The translations under genes and the position numbers were made by a program. Below, piece after piece: positions 61,990 to 64,000 of a stretch of DNA of 64,000 nucleotides. Numbering within the stretch: the first letter of the stretch is position 1; every line of letters begins with the position of its first letter. The DNA lies in contig NZ_LVEN01000042.1 of the NCBI RefSeq assembly GCF_001686925.1, positions 124,001-188,000 of the forward strand. The letters are read 5' to 3'. The notes under the pieces are model-generated. The model ran no database searches. It was not told where the DNA came from and saw only the letters and a list, made by a program, of their open reading frames with translations. Origin of the DNA: Flavobacterium piscis. GTDB taxonomy: Bacteria; Bacteroidota; Bacteroidia; Flavobacteriales; Flavobacteriaceae.

Positions 61990-63126
61990 TTAGATGATAA
62001 TCGGGATACGTTTTTTGTTTCGAATAGCAACTCTCACTAAAACAAATCCACTTGTAATGATCATGGGCAAAACAATTAAAAAATGAGCTTTGTTGATCAT
62101 AAAAATAGCATAAACTACTAAAAAAAGTAAGTGCAAAACTGCAGATCGATACGTCCATCTTTTGTTTTTTATAACAGACAAAATAAGTAAAATCAATAAT
62201 AATGGGCTAAGTAAAAGCACATTATAATTCATCGCCAATTCTTGGTGAAAGGAATAAAATCCCATAAAAACAAAAAAGGTTCCTATTAACGATAAGATTA
62301 AAAGATAGATTTTATCAACGATTTTATTGTGAGCTAAAACAACAAAGGCAAGAATAAAAAGATAAGTATAGATGTTATTCCACCAGGAACCCGGAGTTTC
62401 TTTTTCAAAGCTTAACAATGTACTTGTTTTATTAACTAATGAATTGTTTTGATAAGTAGTTTTCTCTAGACTATTTTTCAATTCAAAAGGCAAAAAGATC
62501 TTCGTTCCCAATTGATCTACTTTAGTTCCAAAAATAATACTGGTTCCTAATTGATCATAAAAATGACCGTTGAAATAGGGAAATAAAATAGATCTATAGG
62601 TGATATCTGTATCTCCTTTTTTTGTAATAACTGTACTATTCAAACTTTTATTGATGATATCCACTACCATCGAAGTACAGTTTTTGTCAATAAATTTATA
62701 AGTGTAAAAACGATCTTCAGAAGCTAATGTGGTATTTAAATTATCAAAAAGCCTTTGTTTTGCGTCCTGAGGAATAAGAAGTACTTGCTCGAATACACTT
62801 CTTTTCTCATTATTATATTCTTCAATGAACTCTGGAAACGAATGTACAATTACGAAATATTGCAAATCTCCTTTTGCAAATTTTGCCACAAAATTTGGTG
62901 TTCTAAAATCGAAGGCACCGTAATTATACACAACATCAATATTATTTCCGGGATCAGCAACCCGTATTGCGGTATGTCCAAAATAAGAATAAGTTTCATT
63001 GCCTAATCCGCAAGTGAGGACACTTATTTTAGCGTCTTTGGATAAAGGCAAATTTTGACTAAAACCAATAAAACTTAGTAATAATAATAAACTAAAAAGT
63101 GTTTTTTTGAAAATGACATTTTTCAT
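61990..63126 (-). CDS. lnb: DUF4105 membrane protein, probable Lnb-type lipoprotein N-acyltransferase
   Basis: A 378-residue minus-strand protein with a signal peptide (MKNVIFKKTLF, hydrophobic core, cleavage near GFSQ), a periplasmic DUF4105 domain and about five C-terminal membrane helices. Catalytic candidates are His51 in FGHTAIRV and Cys150 in DKNCTSMVVDI, matching the His/Cys pair proposed for Lnb, which acylates the N terminus of lipoproteins in Bacteroidota lacking Lnt. The 3' end lies three bases from the end of the WbaP-like gene, so transcripts converge with no spacer. It is 36 bases downstream of the barrel gene and may share its transcript. Family assignment is good; the enzymatic role is by homology. 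Confidence 0.8.
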   Translation of the reverse strand: MKNVIFKKTLFSLLLLLSFIGFSQNLPLSKDAKISVLTCGLGNETYSYFGHTAIRVADPGNNIDVVYNYGAFDFRTPNFVAKFAKGDLQYFVIVHSFPEFIEEYNNEKRSVFEQVLLIPQDAKQRLFDNLNTTLASEDRFYTYKFIDKNCTSMVVDIINKSLNSTVITKKGDTDITYRSILFPYFNGHFYDQLGTSIIFGTKVDQLGTKIFLPFELKNSLEKTTYQNNSLVNKTSTLLSFEKETPGSWWNNIYTYLFILAFVVLAHNKIVDKIYLLILSLIGTFFVFMGFYSFHQELAMNYNVLLLSPLLLILLILSVIKNKRWTYRSAVLHLLFLVVYAIFMINKAHFLIVLPMIITSGFVLVRVAIRNKKRIPIII

Positions 63127-63162
63127 GATTTAAAATTTTAAGAAGTTTATGGTTTGTAAATT

Positions 63163-63999
63163 TTATCTAAAGATACCTAAATCTACTTTTAATGAAAAAA
63201 TATTTGAGTACAAAGCAGTACTTTGGTTTCCTAAATCAGTCAGCGCATAATCGACTTGAATACCTCTGTATTTAAAACCCAGACCAATATTAGGTTGAAA
63301 ATTCAATTTTTCAGTATTGTCTAACTGGGTTACATTCTGAAAATTTCCTGCTCCCGCACGTAAAAAAACAAGATTGGTATATCCAAATTCAAATCCAATA
63401 GCAGGATCAATACTTACTACTTTAGATGAAATAATATCATTGGTTTGCTCAAAACGCATGTTCACATTAGTTGCCACTAATAAGCTATAATCATTATGAA
63501 AATCGAACGTTCTCGAAACTCCCAATTGTGCTTTTGGTAATGTAATTTCAGTACTCTCTGGTAATTCGTTATTTTCTCCCGGAATTGCATTGGCAATTTT
63601 GGCATATTCTTCTTCATCAATATTCCATACATTGTAAGTTGTTGTGATGTCCCGAAGCATCAACCCAAATTTCCAATTATTTCGTTCAAACTGCAATCCA
63701 ACATCAAATCCAAATCCCCAGGAATTGGCAAATTTCCCGATAATTCTTCGAATAATTTTTGCATTTACACCGTATTGAAATCCGTCAACAGGCAATTTTC
63801 TGGCATACGAAAAAGTAAAACCATAATCAGCAGTCGAAAACAAACGAATTCTGTTATAATCAATGTTTCCCTGATTATCGATCAATTGAGTGGTATCCAT
63901 AATATCATCAACACCAAAACGAATCATCGAAATTCCCCACGCACTTCTGTCGTCAATTGGGCTTGCGTATCCTATATAATCGTATTGCGCAATATTAGC
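63163..63999 (-). CDS. PorV/PorQ-like outer-membrane barrel protein, 5' end cut by window edge
   Basis: The frame stays open from the window edge at 63999 to the TAA at 63163, so the gene continues to the right and the ATG at 63927 is internal. The visible 278 residues begin ANIAQYDYIGYASPIDDRSAWGIS and consist of alternating amphipathic strands, ending in SLKVDLGIFR, which looks like a barrel-closing strand. Segments such as GFGFDVGLQFERNNWKFGLMLRDI and INPAIGFEFGYTN-like SIDPAIGFEFGYTN fit the PorV/PorQ family linked to type IX secretion. Exact orthology is not certain. Its reading direction and function show that the polysaccharide genes end before it. Confidence 0.72.
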   Translation of the reverse strand, partial: ANIAQYDYIGYASPIDDRSAWGISMIRFGVDDIMDTTQLIDNQGNIDYNRIRLFSTADYGFTFSYARKLPVDGFQYGVNAKIIRRIIGKFANSWGFGFDVGLQFERNNWKFGLMLRDITTTYNVWNIDEEEYAKIANAIPGENNELPESTEITLPKAQLGVSRTFDFHNDYSLLVATNVNMRFEQTNDIISSKVVSIDPAIGFEFGYTNLVFLRAGAGNFQNVTQLDNTEKLNFQPNIGLGFKYRGIQVDYALTDLGNQSTALYSNIFSLKVDLGIFR

Positions 64000-64000
64000 A

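Overview
The window looks like the surface-glycan biosynthesis locus of a Flavobacterium-like member of the Bacteroidota. The DNA is strongly AT-rich, genes mostly start without a clear Shine-Dalgarno sequence, several upstream regions carry a TAnnTTTG-type -7 box, and the right edge holds a DUF4105/Lnb-type membrane protein and a PorV/PorQ-like barrel typical of this phylum. From base 2 to 61986 every gene is on the plus strand with small gaps or overlaps. The last 2 kb is on the minus strand and marks the locus edge. I saw no rRNA or tRNA gene, insertion sequence, integrase or CRISPR array.

Region A (2-25568) is a Wzx/Wzy-type locus. It holds the end of manC, rmlB, a long SLBB export protein, a Wzz-type co-polymerase, the Wzx flippase, the likely Wzy polymerase, six glycosyltransferases, O- and N-acyltransferases, and nucleotide-sugar genes for dTDP-L-rhamnose (rmlB, rmlC, rmlD, rmlA), GDP-L-fucose (manC, gmd, fcl) and probably GDP-perosamine. 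A WecA/WbpL-like initiating transferase lies with a cupin and a PglE-like aminotransferase in overlapping frames. A WbpM-like 4,6-dehydratase (25653-27620) follows and ends at the one convincing intrinsic terminator, 27657-27697.

Region B (27823-61986) opens with an ABC glycan exporter (Wzm/Wzt) and a methyltransferase that could cap the chain. It continues with a dense series of GT2 and GT4 glycosyltransferases, a WbsX protein, a decayed acyltransferase pseudogene, a short CapF-like reductase coupled to a PseB/CapE-like dehydratase, and a sialic-acid set (neuA, neuB, an acyltransferase, neuC). After these come a GT11 fucosyltransferase, an unassigned GT-B protein, a second MBOAT with two tandem SGNH proteins, a deacetylase-fold protein, an O-antigen ligase/polymerase-like protein and a second, WbaP-like initiating transferase.

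Together the genes could make activated rhamnose, fucose, perosamine or another 4-amino sugar, a 6-deoxy-N-acetylhexosamine and a nonulosonic acid; begin glycans on undecaprenyl phosphate by two chemistries; decorate them by O-acylation and methylation; and export them by flippase and by ABC transporter. No single system here is clearly unprecedented. The best leads are the sialic-acid branch without a recognisable sialyltransferase next to an orphan GT-B enzyme, two matched MBOAT-SGNH modules in which the second pair of SGNH proteins has lost the usual DxxH aspartate, the overlapping CapF-like/PseB-like pair without its usual partners, and the deacetylase-fold protein with a substituted metal-binding position. 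Family calls are made by eye from motifs and remembered homologues; no database search was run.
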